From assembly GCF_965216805.1 (NCBI RefSeq), contig NZ_CBDCGN010000002.1:1488001-1552000 (forward strand): a stretch of 64,000 nt of DNA. Reading direction: 5' to 3'. The stretch is from Panacagrimonas sp965216805. GTDB lineage: Bacteria; Pseudomonadota; Gammaproteobacteria; Nevskiales; Nevskiaceae. Shown here in pieces: positions 17,533 through 26,523 of this stretch. Positions within the stretch are counted from its first letter, which is position 1; each line of letters begins with the position of its first letter. The notes under the pieces were generated by a model that saw only the letters and a list, made by a program, of their open reading frames with translations, was not told the DNA's origin and ran no database searches. The translations under genes were made by a program, and so were the position numbers.

Positions 17533-18060
17533 GCGCAGCAGCACGTAGAGCGCGCCGCTGCCGCCGTCCTCAGGTCGCGCCGAACAAAACGCGTGCACGT
17601 CGCGCAGCTTGCGCAACCAGCCGTCCAGTTGGCGCTTGATGACCGGCCCGCTGTTGGGCGAACCATTGCCCTTGCCGTGAATGATGCGTACGCAGCGCCG
17701 GTCCTGGTCGCGGCACTGGGCCAGAAAGCGCGCGACCTCCGCCCTTGCCTTGTCGCGGTTGAGTCCGTGCAGATCGACTTCCGCTTCCAGCCGGTAGCCG
17801 CCTCGGCGCAGGTGTCGCAGCACCGACTCCTGCACGCCCGGCGCGCGATAACTCAGGGTTTCTCCGCTCTCGAAATGGTCGGGGTCCGGTCCGCTCAGCA
17901 GTTCCGCCAGCACCGCAGCCTCGTCAGCCCTGCTGTGACGCGGCTCCGGTGGCGGTGGCAGCGGACGGGTGGGCACGCGCGTGCTGGGACCGTGCAGGCG
18001 AATGTCGCGCATGGCGGCGCGAAACGCGTCAAGGTCGTCGTCGGGCGGTTCGGGGCACAT
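17521..18060 (-). CDS. Smr-domain endonuclease, SmrA-like
   Basis: 179 residues from the ATG at 18060; longer frames begin inside the surE promoter region and are less likely. The N-terminal 85 residues are charged and proline-rich. The Smr domain shows VDLHGLNRDKARAEV, then RIIHGKGNGSP, and ends in HAFCSARPEDGGSGALYVLL, which resembles the end of E. coli SmrA. Smr proteins cut RNA or branched DNA, and some act on stalled ribosomes, so the role here is open. The gene is divergent from surE. Confidence 0.85.
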   Translation of the reverse strand: MCPEPPDDDLDAFRAAMRDIRLHGPSTRVPTRPLPPPPEPRHSRADEAAVLAELLSGPDPDHFESGETLSYRAPGVQESVLRHLRRGGYRLEAEVDLHGLNRDKARAEVARFLAQCRDQDRRCVRIIHGKGNGSPNSGPVIKRQLDGWLRKLRDVHAFCSARPEDGGSGALYVLLRRSG

Positions 18061-18154
18061 GCGAGGTCGCGGCTGGCAGGCGGGGCGTTGGGCTCGGGCA
18101 ACGGAATCATAGGCGCTGGGCGGATAAACTAGCGCTCTTTGACGTGTCGATCCC

Positions 18155-18901
18155 ATGCGCATCCTTCTTTCCAACGACGATGGCTGTACCGCGCCGGGCT
18201 TGCTATGCCTGCGCGATCATCTGCGAGAGCAGCACGATGTCACGGTGGTGGCGCCCGACCGCAACCGCAGCGGCGCCAGCAATTCGCTCACCCTGGCGCG
18301 ACCGGTGCGCGTGCAGACGCACGCCGATGGCACCCACTGCGTGGACGGCACGCCAACCGACTGCGTGCACCTGGCCTTGACCGGCATGCTCGATGAGGCC
18401 TTCGAGATCGTGGTGTCCGGGATCAACGCCGGCTCCAACCTGGGCGACGACACGCTGTACTCCGGCACCGTGGCAGCGGCGATGGAAGGCCGTTTCCTCG
18501 GCTATTCCGCGGTGGCGGTGTCGTGCTGCTCGCACGAGCCCCAGCATTTCGACACCGCTGCGCGGGTGGCGCTGCGGATGGTGGAGCGACTGCGCCACGA
18601 TCCGCTGCCGGGCGATACCATCCTCAATGTCAACGTGCCCGACATCGCCTTCGAAGACCTGCAGGGGTACGAGGTCACTCGGCTGGGCAGTCGCCACAAA
18701 TCGGAGAAGGCGATTTCTGCGCGCGACCCGCGCGGTCGCCAGATCTGGTGGATCGGTGCCGCCGGCGGCGAGGGCGGCGCCGGACCCGGAACCGACTTTC
18801 ACGCCATCAACCGCCATCGCGTGTCGATCACGCCGCTGCTGGTCGACTTGACCCGGCATGCCTCGCTGGAGCGTCTGTCGTCGTGGGCGCAGGACCTTTG
18901 A
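18155..18901 (+). CDS. surE: 5'/3'-nucleotidase SurE
   Basis: 248 residues beginning MRILLSNDDG, the metal-binding signature of SurE, with SGINAGSNLGDDTLYSGTV further on. It dephosphorylates nucleotides and short polyphosphate in stationary phase. It heads a co-directional run surE-pcm-dedA-nlpD, the conserved gammaproteobacterial order with dedA inserted, and the next gene starts 13 bp after its stop. Confidence 0.97.
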   Translation: MRILLSNDDGCTAPGLLCLRDHLREQHDVTVVAPDRNRSGASNSLTLARPVRVQTHADGTHCVDGTPTDCVHLALTGMLDEAFEIVVSGINAGSNLGDDTLYSGTVAAAMEGRFLGYSAVAVSCCSHEPQHFDTAARVALRMVERLRHDPLPGDTILNVNVPDIAFEDLQGYEVTRLGSRHKSEKAISARDPRGRQIWWIGAAGGEGGAGPGTDFHAINRHRVSITPLLVDLTRHASLERLSSWAQDL

Positions 18902-18914
18902 GCGGACCCGCGCG

Positions 18915-19589
18915 ATGACCGACGCCGTTCGACACCACCACAGCCGCGGGCTGGGCATGACTTCGTCCAGGGTGCGTGTGGCCTTGCTCGACGAACTGCG
19001 CCGGCAAGGCATTCGCGACGAGCGCGTGCTGGAGGCCATGAACAAGGTGCCGCGCCACGAGTTCGTGGAAGAGGCGCTCAAGTCCGAGGCTTACAAGAAC
19101 CGCGCGTTGCCGATCGGTTACGCGCAGACCATCTCGCAGCCCTACACCGTGGCCTTGATGACCGAGGCGGTGCTGGGTGGTGGCTCGCCCCGGCGCGTTC
19201 TGGAGGTCGGCACCGGCAGCGGCTACCAGACCGCGGTGCTGTCGCATTTGGTGGAAACCGTGTTCACGGTGGAGCGCATCCGCGCACTCACCGAAACCGC
19301 ACGCGTGCGTCTGGCCGGCCTGGGCCACCGCAACGTGCACTTCGGATATGCCGACGGCACGCTGGGCTGGTCGCCGTATGCGCCGTACGACGGTATCGTG
19401 GTCACTGCCGGCGGAGACGAGGTACCGACCGCGCTGATCGATCAGCTGGCACCGGGCGGGCGCCTGGTGATCCCGGTCGGGCCGGCCGGGGCGCAGATGC
19501 TGCGAGTGGTGGAACGCGGCGCCAAGGGCCGGGTCGAACGCGAGATCGGCGCCGTCACCTTCGTGCCGCTGCTGAGCGGCAAAGCCTGA
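18915..19589 (+). CDS. pcm: Protein-L-isoaspartate O-methyltransferase
   Basis: 224 residues from the ATG at 18915. The SAM-binding motif EVGTGSGYQTAVL, the LPIGYAQTISQPY substrate motif and VVTAGGDEVP are typical. It methylates isoaspartyl residues in damaged proteins so that they can be repaired. The GTG/ATG starts inside surE add unlike residues and are rejected. It is part of the surE-pcm cluster. Confidence 0.95.
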   Translation: MTDAVRHHHSRGLGMTSSRVRVALLDELRRQGIRDERVLEAMNKVPRHEFVEEALKSEAYKNRALPIGYAQTISQPYTVALMTEAVLGGGSPRRVLEVGTGSGYQTAVLSHLVETVFTVERIRALTETARVRLAGLGHRNVHFGYADGTLGWSPYAPYDGIVVTAGGDEVPTALIDQLAPGGRLVIPVGPAGAQMLRVVERGAKGRVEREIGAVTFVPLLSGKA

Positions 19590-19728
19590 TCGGGCGTCCC
19601 ATACACTTGCCGGGTCCGGCCACCGGCACCTGCGCGCCGACGCCGGGCGAGTGCCGGCGGCGGGAGCCATTGGGCGCGCGACGAAGCGGCATCGGCGCGC
19701 GACCGCCGCGGCCGTTCTGAGGAGCAAC

Positions 19729-20346
19729 ATGCAAGCGTTCGGAGAATGGCTCAACGGCATCCTGGCGCATCTTGGCTACGGCGAGATCGCGTTCCTGATG
19801 GCCTTGGAATCGACCCTGGTCCCCATCCCGTCGGAAGTGGTGATGATTCCGGCCGGTTATCGGGCGGCGCAGGGGGAGCTGAATCCGTGGCTGGCGACCC
19901 TGGCCGGCGGCCTCGGCTCGCTGGGCGGCGCCTGTTTCAATTACCTGATGGGTCGCTACGTGGGCCGTGCGTTTGCCCTCACCTACGGCAAGTATTTTCT
20001 GGTCAGCCCCAGGACCTTTGCAGATGCCGAGGCGCTGTTTCTGCGCAACGCGAATCTGGCGACCTTCGTCGGTCGCTTCATTCCCGGCATCCGGCACCTG
20101 ATCTCGATCCCGCCGGGGATGTTCGGCATGCGGCTGGCGCCGTTCATGTTCCTCACCACACTCGGTGCGACCCTGTGGTGCGGCGTGCTGGTGGCGCTGG
20201 GCTATTTCTTTGGTGAACCGGTGGTGGAAGCGGTGGGCAAATACACCCACGAGGCGAGTGTGCTGGCCCTGCTGGGGCTGCTGGCGTTCGTGATCTGGTT
20301 CATCTACAAGCATCGCAACAAGCAAAACCCGGAGGCCACGCCTTGA
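19729..20346 (+). CDS. DedA-family membrane protein
   Basis: 205 residues from ATG 19729, with GAGGAG 5 nt upstream. The family blocks are ESTLVPIPSEVVMIPAGY near the N-terminus, GRYVGRAFALTYGKYFL and FIPGIRHLISIPPGMFGM. Several membrane-spanning or re-entrant helices are seen, the last being ALLGLLAFVIWFIY. DedA proteins are proposed to flip undecaprenyl phosphate or phospholipids across the inner membrane. The stop overlaps the start of the nlpD-like gene (TTGA). Confidence 0.9.
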   Translation: MQAFGEWLNGILAHLGYGEIAFLMALESTLVPIPSEVVMIPAGYRAAQGELNPWLATLAGGLGSLGGACFNYLMGRYVGRAFALTYGKYFLVSPRTFADAEALFLRNANLATFVGRFIPGIRHLISIPPGMFGMRLAPFMFLTTLGATLWCGVLVALGYFFGEPVVEAVGKYTHEASVLALLGLLAFVIWFIYKHRNKQNPEATP

Positions 20347-21251
20347 GTCTGGAATTCCACCGCCTAGCGCGAATCGCACCGTTGCTTGCTGCATCGCTCG
20401 CCGGCGGTTGCGCCAATCTGGTGTCCTGGGATCCGCCGCCGCAACGCGAAGTGCACAACCAGCAGTTGCCGCCGGTGACGCCCGAACGCCCGGTGGCGAG
20501 CGGCGAGTACATGGTGCAGCGGGGCGACACGATGTACTCGATCGCGTTTCGCAACAATCTGGACTATCGCGAGCTGGCGCGATGGAACGCGGTGGGTTCC
20601 GATTACCTGATCCGACCCGGACAGGTTCTGCGGTTGTCGGCGCCGCCGCAGGTCGCGCTGGTGGAGGGCGATGTGGTGTCGTATCCCACTCAGGAACCGC
20701 CGCCCCCCAGCAACCGCCCAACGCCGCTACCGGTCGAAGCGCCGACCATTCCGATCGTGCCCGGTGCGGCGCCGGCACCGCGCCGACCGCGCATCGTGGC
20801 CCATGCTCCGCCGTCTCCGGTCGAGCCGGTGGTCCGTCCGACGGTGCCGCCCCCGCCAGTGATCACCAGCGAGTCGGGAGGCCCGTACAAGTGGCAATGG
20901 CCCACGCAGGGTGACGTCGTGCGGGCATACAACCCCGGCGCCGGTTCCAAGGGATTGGACTTCGCCGGCAAGGTCGGCCAGCCCGTTTTTGCGGCGGCGC
21001 CGGGCAAAGTCGTGTACAGCGGGTCGGCGCTCAAGGGCTACGGCGAGCTGATCATCATCAAGCACGATGATCTGCGCCTGTCGGCCTATGGCTACAACCG
21101 CACGCGTCTGGTCAACGAAGGTCAGATGGTGAGTGGCGGCCAGCACATCGCCGAACTGGGGCTGGGCCCGGAAAACAAGCCGATCCTGCACTTCGAGATT
21201 CGCGAACGCGGCCAGCCGGTCAACCCGGTTCCGTACCTGCCACCGCGTTGA
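20343..21251 (+). CDS. nlpD: NlpD-like lipoprotein with LysM and degenerate LytM domain
   Basis: 302 residues from TTG 20343, with GGAGG 10-11 nt upstream inside dedA. A signal with lipobox-like LAGGC at about residue 22 is followed by a LysM domain (YMVQRGDTMYSIAFRNN, about 55-100), a proline-rich linker and a LytM/M23 fold (about 190-300). Zinc ligands are degenerate: SKGLDFAG replaces HxxxD and ILHFEIR replaces HxH. That is the pattern of NlpD/EnvC amidase activators rather than active peptidases. Unlike the common order, rpoS does not follow. Confidence 0.9.
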   Translation: MSLEFHRLARIAPLLAASLAGGCANLVSWDPPPQREVHNQQLPPVTPERPVASGEYMVQRGDTMYSIAFRNNLDYRELARWNAVGSDYLIRPGQVLRLSAPPQVALVEGDVVSYPTQEPPPPSNRPTPLPVEAPTIPIVPGAAPAPRRPRIVAHAPPSPVEPVVRPTVPPPPVITSESGGPYKWQWPTQGDVVRAYNPGAGSKGLDFAGKVGQPVFAAAPGKVVYSGSALKGYGELIIIKHDDLRLSAYGYNRTRLVNEGQMVSGGQHIAELGLGPENKPILHFEIRERGQPVNPVPYLPPR

Positions 21252-21252
21252 A

Positions 21253-21296
21253 GCGGACCGGCGGAGTCGGGGCGATACCCGCAGCCGACGGTCCGC
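21253..21296. terminator. Hairpin between convergent nlpD and lipoprotein genes
   Basis: Outer arms 21253-21260 and 21289-21296 pair over 8 bp and enclose a smaller internal stem. There is no T-tract. The position between two convergent stops supports a terminator role. Confidence 0.45.
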
Positions 21297-21332
21297 CCAA
21301 GACGATCGCAGAGAAGTTCAGTCGGCGCCGGC

Positions 21333-22559
21333 TCAGGGTAGAGGTACCGGATCGGCCAGATAGGTTTCCAGCAAATCGCGGAACTGGCCGTCGTCGCTGG
21401 TGATGGTGGTCTGCCCGTTGGCCCCGGCGGCAAACACGACGCCGACTCCTCCAGCTTGGACCAGACGCTCGGGATTGCGCAGGAAATAATCCACGCGGTT
21501 GTCGCGGTAACGCTCGAAGCTGCCGCCGGGGTTGGGTGAGGGCACCCCCATCGGCGTCTGCCACCACAGCACCGGCAGGCGTCCGATGCCCTGCTGCCAG
21601 ATGCGAGTCTGCGCCAGGTGCCGCTCGAACGCCGCGTCGTCCCAGTAAGGATTGTCGACACTGCGTCCGCAGCCCGGACCGTCGGCCTCGAAGCACCCGG
21701 CATCGCGGTCCAGGGTCTGCTGGATCATGAAATCGCCTTCGGCCGCACCGACCGCGTTCATCAGCGAGATGACCTCCTCGTCGGTCTGCCCGAAGGAGGC
21801 CGGCGGGAAGCCGACGAAGGCCTTGGGCGCGCGCGCCCGGGCAATGGCGAGCAGGCAGCGGCCGACGCCGGTGACGTCGTTGGGCAGGTCGGCACAATCA
21901 TCGGCGATGTCGACCTGGGCAAACATGGCGGTGGGCTGGCTGTCGGTATAGAGCGCGACGTAACTCCAGAAGTCGGGCTCCAGATTGACGATGGCCGGCT
22001 TGTCGTAGGCACCCAGCAGGTCGAACAGCAGTTCGGTATGTCGCCAGTACCTGTCCATCTGCGAGGCGCTGGACAGCAGCCCCTCGATGTTGCCGTCGCC
22101 GTTGTCCGCCATCTGGTAGAGCGTGAACATGGGGATGGCCCCGACGCTGTCGGCCAAGGCGGTGACGATGTTTACGTACTCGCCTTCGGGGCTGTTGTAA
22201 TTGATCCAGGAGTCGCCACCGATGCTCGGCAGGTAGCGATCATAGAAATCGATCTGTAGACCCTGCTCCTGGATAGCGCTGATGGGATTGTTGGTGCCCA
22301 ACCCGATCAGCAGCCGGCTGTCGCGCCCCATGGCGCTGGCGAGCGCCGCAGCGGCGGACACCGGCTCAGGTTCTGGTTCGGGCTCCGGTTCTGGATCAGG
22401 CTCCGGCTCGGGTTCTGGATCAGGCTCGGGTTCCGGCTCCGGCGTTGGCATGTTGCCGGGATCGTCATCGGGCGGCGCGTGGTCGTTTCCCCCCGAGCCT
22501 CCGCCGCAGCCTGACAGCGCGAATGCGACAATCGTCAACGCGATGATTCGCTGCAGCAT
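21333..22559 (-). CDS. Lipoprotein with Pro-Glu/Asp repeat and an uncharacterised, possibly TIM-barrel, domain
   Basis: 408 residues from ATG 22559. The lipobox ALSGC lies at about residues 12-16. A PEPEPDPE-type repeat spans about residues 38-66 and is encoded by degenerate 6/12-bp tandem repeats. The rest has segments such as PAIVNLEPDFWSYVAL, RAPKAFVGFPPAS and LPVLWWQTPMG that look like strands and acidic sites of a glycoside-hydrolase-like barrel, but no family could be named. The acidic repeat probably acts as a spacer from the outer membrane. The gene is divergent from greB. Confidence 0.7.
   Translation of the reverse strand: MLQRIIALTIVAFALSGCGGGSGGNDHAPPDDDPGNMPTPEPEPEPDPEPEPEPDPEPEPEPEPEPVSAAAALASAMGRDSRLLIGLGTNNPISAIQEQGLQIDFYDRYLPSIGGDSWINYNSPEGEYVNIVTALADSVGAIPMFTLYQMADNGDGNIEGLLSSASQMDRYWRHTELLFDLLGAYDKPAIVNLEPDFWSYVALYTDSQPTAMFAQVDIADDCADLPNDVTGVGRCLLAIARARAPKAFVGFPPASFGQTDEEVISLMNAVGAAEGDFMIQQTLDRDAGCFEADGPGCGRSVDNPYWDDAAFERHLAQTRIWQQGIGRLPVLWWQTPMGVPSPNPGGSFERYRDNRVDYFLRNPERLVQAGGVGVVFAAGANGQTTITSDDGQFRDLLETYLADPVPLP
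22362..22444. repeat. Degenerate 6/12-bp tandem repeat encoding Pro-Glu/Asp spacer
   Basis: Variants of GGTTCN, GGCTCC and GGATCA hexamers repeat across the lipoprotein linker. The unit is a multiple of 3, so a length change would alter linker length without shifting frame. Confidence 0.7.
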
Positions 22560-22735
22560 GGGACGATCCTCGTGGAGCCGGCAGATTACGGGCGCTGCCA
22601 TTTAATGCGGCAGATGATGACTGGGCGCAAGCGAGCACTGTGCGCTGGATCACAGAAGCCGGATTCCCCGGTAATCTTCTCCAGCGGGCGCGTTGGGGAT
22701 TGAGACCCACAAGCAAGAACGGCTGGACACGGGCG

Positions 22736-23284
22736 ATGGCGCGGGGATGGGGTAAGGAAGAGGACTTCGACGATCCGCAAGACGGGTCGGAGCGCTTTCG
22801 CGAATCGCCGACGCGTTCTTCGCCCTACATCACGCCCGAAGGCCATGCCCGGCTCAAGGCCGAGTACGACCAGCTGTGGAGCGTGCGGCGACCGGAAGTG
22901 GTCAGGGCGCTGATGGCGGCTGCTGCCGAAGGCGACCGCTCGGAAAACGCGGAATACCAGTACCGCAAGAAAGAGCTGCGCGAGATCGACCGGCGGGTGC
23001 GCTACCTGCAGCGCAGAATCCCCGCGCTGGTCGTCGCCGAACGACCGACTGCCGATCTCGCCAGCGTGTACTTCGGCGCCTGGGTGGAACTGGTAGATGA
23101 ACACGACCAGCGTCGCTGCTATCGCATCGTCGGACCCGATGAAACCGACGCCGCGCAGGGTCGCATCAGCATCGACTCGCCGCTGGCGCGCGCCCTGCTC
23201 AAGCACCGCGCCGGCGATGTCGTGGAAGCGCAGCTACCGGGTGGCGTCAGCGAATTCGAGATCCTTTCCGTGCGCTACGAGTAG
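22736..23284 (+). CDS. greB: Transcription elongation factor GreB
   Basis: 182 residues from the ATG at 22736. The N-terminal coiled coil contains GDRSENAEYQYRKKELREID, where the conserved acidic tip and the Arg-Glu-Ile-Asp-Arg-Arg stretch favour GreB over GreA. A C-terminal FKBP-like domain begins near residue 105. GreB inserts into the RNA polymerase secondary channel and stimulates cleavage of backtracked RNA. The gene is separate from the flagellar genes that follow 137 bp later. Confidence 0.93.
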   Translation: MARGWGKEEDFDDPQDGSERFRESPTRSSPYITPEGHARLKAEYDQLWSVRRPEVVRALMAAAAEGDRSENAEYQYRKKELREIDRRVRYLQRRIPALVVAERPTADLASVYFGAWVELVDEHDQRRCYRIVGPDETDAAQGRISIDSPLARALLKHRAGDVVEAQLPGGVSEFEILSVRYE

Positions 23285-23373
23285 GGCAGTGGTGGTGCAA
23301 GTGGGCTGACCTTGTCAGGGCGTGTCGCGACCTGCTGCAGGCAGCGGCGCCGTAATCCCGACGCCGTTTTTAC

Positions 23374-23388
23374 TGGAACAGGAGTTGC
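23374..23388 (+). promoter_or_regulatory. Sigma-54 (-24/-12) promoter of the fliE operon
   Basis: TGGAAC, five bases, then TTGC gives the GG-N10-GC spacing required for RpoN, with one mismatch to TGGCAC. It lies about 34 bp upstream of fliE. Class II/III flagellar genes in Pseudomonas and Xanthomonas relatives use sigma-54 with FleQ, so expression control of this kind is expected. Confidence 0.75.
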
Positions 23389-23421
23389 TCCAACGCCGGG
23401 GAACCGACATCCCGACCGGCC

Positions 23422-23760
23422 ATGTCCCAGATCGACGTCAACAGCGTGCTGTCCCAGATCCGTGCCCTGCAGGCGCAGGCCGGCGCGCCTGCGCGTCCCG
23501 CCGTACCGGCTGCGGCCGCCAGCACCGCAAGCGGAGCACCGAACTTCGGCCGCGTGATGGAAGCTGCGCTGGATCGGGTGAGCCTGCGCCAGACCGAGTC
23601 GGCCGAGCTGCAGTCGCGCTTCCAGCTGGGCGATCCCAACACCGACATCGCGTCGGTGATGCTGGCGTCCGGTCGCGCGCAGGTGGAATTCAAAGGCCTG
23701 GTGGAAGTTCGCAACCGCATGGTGCGGGCTTACCAGGACGTCATGAACATGCCGCTGTAA
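23422..23760 (+). CDS. fliE: Flagellar hook-basal body protein FliE
   Basis: 112 residues. An alanine-rich N-terminal half is followed by the conserved C-terminal block (LASGRAQVEFKGLVEVRNRM, then AYQDVMNMPL). FliE links the MS ring to the rod and is needed for type III export. It is the first gene of fliEFGHIJK, directly behind a sigma-54 promoter. Confidence 0.96.
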   Translation: MSQIDVNSVLSQIRALQAQAGAPARPAVPAAAASTASGAPNFGRVMEAALDRVSLRQTESAELQSRFQLGDPNTDIASVMLASGRAQVEFKGLVEVRNRMVRAYQDVMNMPL

Positions 23761-23781
23761 ATCTGACAAGGCACGCACCCA

Positions 23782-25482
23782 ATGGCCCTGGCCGAAACCG
23801 CTGCACCGCCGCTACCCGCCGGCATTCCGACCCACCTGCGCGCGGTCAAGGATCTGCCGATCGTGCGTCAGCTGTTGCTGCTGGTGGGCATTGCGGCCGC
23901 TGTGGCCGGCGGCATCTACGCCTTCACCTGGTCGCAACGGCCCGGGCAGGTGGTGCTGTTCCCGGAATTGGCGGGGCAGGATGCGGCCGCCGCCAGTGAG
24001 GTGTTGCGCAGCAATGGCATCGAATATCGCCTGGACTCGTCCAGCGGCGCGCTGACGGTCGCTGCCGGACAGGCTCATGAAGCGCGTTTGCTGCTGGCCT
24101 CGCAGGGCTTGCCCAAGGCCAGCGCCAATGGTTTCGAGATGATGGCGCAGGACCCTGGTCTGGGTGTAAGCAGCTTTCTGGAAGGTGCGCGTTACAACCA
24201 TGCGCTGGAGACGGAGCTTTCGCGCAGCGTTGCATTGCTTGCACCGGTCAAGGCGGCGCGCGTACATCTGGCCATTCCCAAGCCCACCGCGTTCGCTCGC
24301 GCCGAACAGGGTGCCAGCGCCTCGGTGCTGGTGAACCTGCATCCGGGTCGCGAGCTCGAAGCCAGCCAGGTGCAGGCCATCGTGCACATGGTGGCGTCCA
24401 GCGTGTCAGGCCTGAAGCCCGAGCGCGTCACTGTGGTGGATCAGTTCGGGCGCCTCAAGAGCGGTCAGGACGACGACGCCTTGTCGGTGTCTACAGAGCA
24501 GTTCGACTATGCGCGCCGGGTGGAGGCCGATTACGTGCGTCGCATCGAGCAACTGCTGGCACCGGTCACCGGCGCCGGCAAGATCAGCACGCAGGTCGCC
24601 GCGGAACTGGACTTCTCGCAGACTGAGGAAGCGCGCGAGAGCTACGCACCGGACCGGTCGGTGCTGCGCGCCGAAGTCACCAGCGAGCAGAAAACCAGTG
24701 GCCCGCCCGGCCCCCAGGGCGTGCCGGGCGCGCTGTCGAACCAGCCGCCGCAGGCGCAGCCGGCGCTGCCGCTCAACGCGCTCGCCGGCCAGACGCAGGA
24801 CGCCAATGCCGCGCCGGTCAATGAATCGCGCAATGCCTCGCGCAGCTTCGAGGTGGACCGCACTTTGTCGCACACCCGTCAGCCGGTGGGGCGCTTGAAG
24901 AAGCTCACCGTGGCGGTGCTGGTGGATGACCTGCCGCGGCCGGACGGCAAGGGTGGCAGCAGCCTCAAGCCGCTGGCGCCCGAGGAGATTGCCCGCGTCG
25001 AAGCCCTGGTACGCGATGCGGTGGGGTTCGACGCCAACCGCGGCGATCGCGTCACCGTGCAGAACGTCAGCTTCATGCCGGAGTTGCCCATCGTCGAGGC
25101 AGCTGCGCTGCCGATCTGGATGCAGCCGCAGACGCAGACGATGCTGCGTCACGGCTTCGGCTTGCTGGCGGTGCTGGTGCTGATCTTTGCCGCCCTGCGT
25201 CCCGCGCTGAAAGTGCTGCTCACGCCGACGCCGATGCCAGGTCCGGCGCTGCAGAGCACCCTGGGCGCGATCGAACACCAGCCGGATGCGCGGGATGCCG
25301 TCGGCAGTCGTTCGCGCAAGCGCAGTCTGGAGGCTGAGCCGGAGGAGGAAGAGCCGTCTCCGCTCGATATCAGCGGCCCCTACGAGAAGAAGCTGCACAC
25401 CGCGCGCAGCGTAGTGGCGCAGGACCCCAAGCGGGTCGCCCAGGTCGTGAAGTCCTGGCTGTCCGAAGACGGAGCGCCCTGA
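23782..25482 (+). CDS. fliF: Flagellar MS-ring protein FliF
   Basis: 566 residues. One membrane segment near 30-50 (QLLLLVGIAAAVAGGIYAFT) and another near 455-475 (FGLLAVLVLIFAALRPALKV) enclose the periplasmic ring-building region (KAARVHLAIPKPTAFARA). The cytoplasmic tail, rich in acidic residues, is the FliG-binding part. It forms the MS ring of the basal body. It is separated from fliE by 21 bp and from fliG by 2 bp. Confidence 0.97.
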   Translation: MALAETAAPPLPAGIPTHLRAVKDLPIVRQLLLLVGIAAAVAGGIYAFTWSQRPGQVVLFPELAGQDAAAASEVLRSNGIEYRLDSSSGALTVAAGQAHEARLLLASQGLPKASANGFEMMAQDPGLGVSSFLEGARYNHALETELSRSVALLAPVKAARVHLAIPKPTAFARAEQGASASVLVNLHPGRELEASQVQAIVHMVASSVSGLKPERVTVVDQFGRLKSGQDDDALSVSTEQFDYARRVEADYVRRIEQLLAPVTGAGKISTQVAAELDFSQTEEARESYAPDRSVLRAEVTSEQKTSGPPGPQGVPGALSNQPPQAQPALPLNALAGQTQDANAAPVNESRNASRSFEVDRTLSHTRQPVGRLKKLTVAVLVDDLPRPDGKGGSSLKPLAPEEIARVEALVRDAVGFDANRGDRVTVQNVSFMPELPIVEAAALPIWMQPQTQTMLRHGFGLLAVLVLIFAALRPALKVLLTPTPMPGPALQSTLGAIEHQPDARDAVGSRSRKRSLEAEPEEEEPSPLDISGPYEKKLHTARSVVAQDPKRVAQVVKSWLSEDGAP

Positions 25483-25484
25483 CC

Positions 25485-26501
25485 ATGGCCGAGCTTGCAA
25501 AGTCCAGACTCGAAATTCCCGGGCCCGAGCGTGCTGCCATTCTGTTGATGTCACTGGGCGAGATCGAAGCCGCCGAAGTGCTCAAGCACATGGGTGCCAA
25601 GGACGTGCAGAAAGTAGGGCAGGCCATGGCCTGCCTCAGCAACGTGTCGCGCGACAAAGCCACCGTGGTGATGGAGAACTTCGTCAGCACGCTGGAAAGC
25701 CAGACCTCGCTCGGCGTCGGCGCCGACGACTACGTGCGTCGCGTCATGGTCAATGCGCTCGGCGAAGACAAGGCGGCCGGGTTGATCGACCGCATTCTGC
25801 TGGGCCGCAACAGCAAGGGTCTGGAAGCGCTCAAATGGATGGAAACCCGCGCGGTCGCCGACCTGGTGCGCAACGAGCACCCGCAGATCGTCGCCATCGT
25901 GCTGGCCTATCTGGATTCCGACCAGGCGGCGGAAGTGCTGGCGCTGTTGCCCGAACGCATGCGCGCCGATGTGGTCATGCGCATCGCGCGTCTCGACGGC
26001 ATCCAGCCCGCCGCGCTCAAGGAACTCGACGAGATCATGGAGAAGCAATTCTCCGGTGGTAACAACCTCAAGTCGTCCAGTGTCGGCGGCGTCAAGAAGG
26101 CCGCCAACATTCTCAACCTGATGGATTCGAGCAGCGAGCAGATCATCAGCACGCGCATCGGCGAAGCCGACGGTGAGCTTGCCAACCGCATCCAGGAACT
26201 GATGTTCGTGTTCGATGACCTTGCCGGTATCGATGATCGCGGTATTCAGACCTTGCTGCGCGAGATCGGCACCGAAACCCTGGGCATGGCGCTCAAGGGG
26301 GCCGATCCCAAGGTCAAGGACAAGATCACGCGCAACATGTCGCAGCGCGCGGCCGAAATGCTGATCGAGGACATGGAAGCCAAGGGTCCGGCGCGCCTGG
26401 CCGATGTGGAGGCCGCCCAGAAGGAGATGCTGGCGGCTGCCCGTCGTCTGGCCGACGCCGGCACCATCGTCATCGGCGGCAAGGGCGAGGAGATGGTATG
26501 A
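25485..26501 (+). CDS. fliG: Flagellar motor switch protein FliG
   Basis: 338 residues. Typical blocks are GPERAAILLMSLGE near the N-terminus, EHPQIVAIVLAYLD in the middle domain (EHPQ motif) and the charged C-terminal torque helix region with FDDLAGIDDRGIQTLLREI. FliG couples the MS ring to the C ring and receives torque from MotA. The gene lies between fliF and fliH in the operon. Confidence 0.97.
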   Translation: MAELAKSRLEIPGPERAAILLMSLGEIEAAEVLKHMGAKDVQKVGQAMACLSNVSRDKATVVMENFVSTLESQTSLGVGADDYVRRVMVNALGEDKAAGLIDRILLGRNSKGLEALKWMETRAVADLVRNEHPQIVAIVLAYLDSDQAAEVLALLPERMRADVVMRIARLDGIQPAALKELDEIMEKQFSGGNNLKSSSVGGVKKAANILNLMDSSSEQIISTRIGEADGELANRIQELMFVFDDLAGIDDRGIQTLLREIGTETLGMALKGADPKVKDKITRNMSQRAAEMLIEDMEAKGPARLADVEAAQKEMLAAARRLADAGTIVIGGKGEEMV

Positions 26502-26523
26502 GCACGTCGGTCGGAGCCTTGCG

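Noticed and set aside
22362..22444. A CRISPR-like array
   Set aside because: The units are 6-12 bp, contiguous and coding for a Pro-Glu/Asp spacer, with no spacers and no cas genes.
24406..25554. A 382-codon minus-strand frame opposite fliF
   Set aside because: No domains, and fliF is certain on the plus strand with matching operon context.
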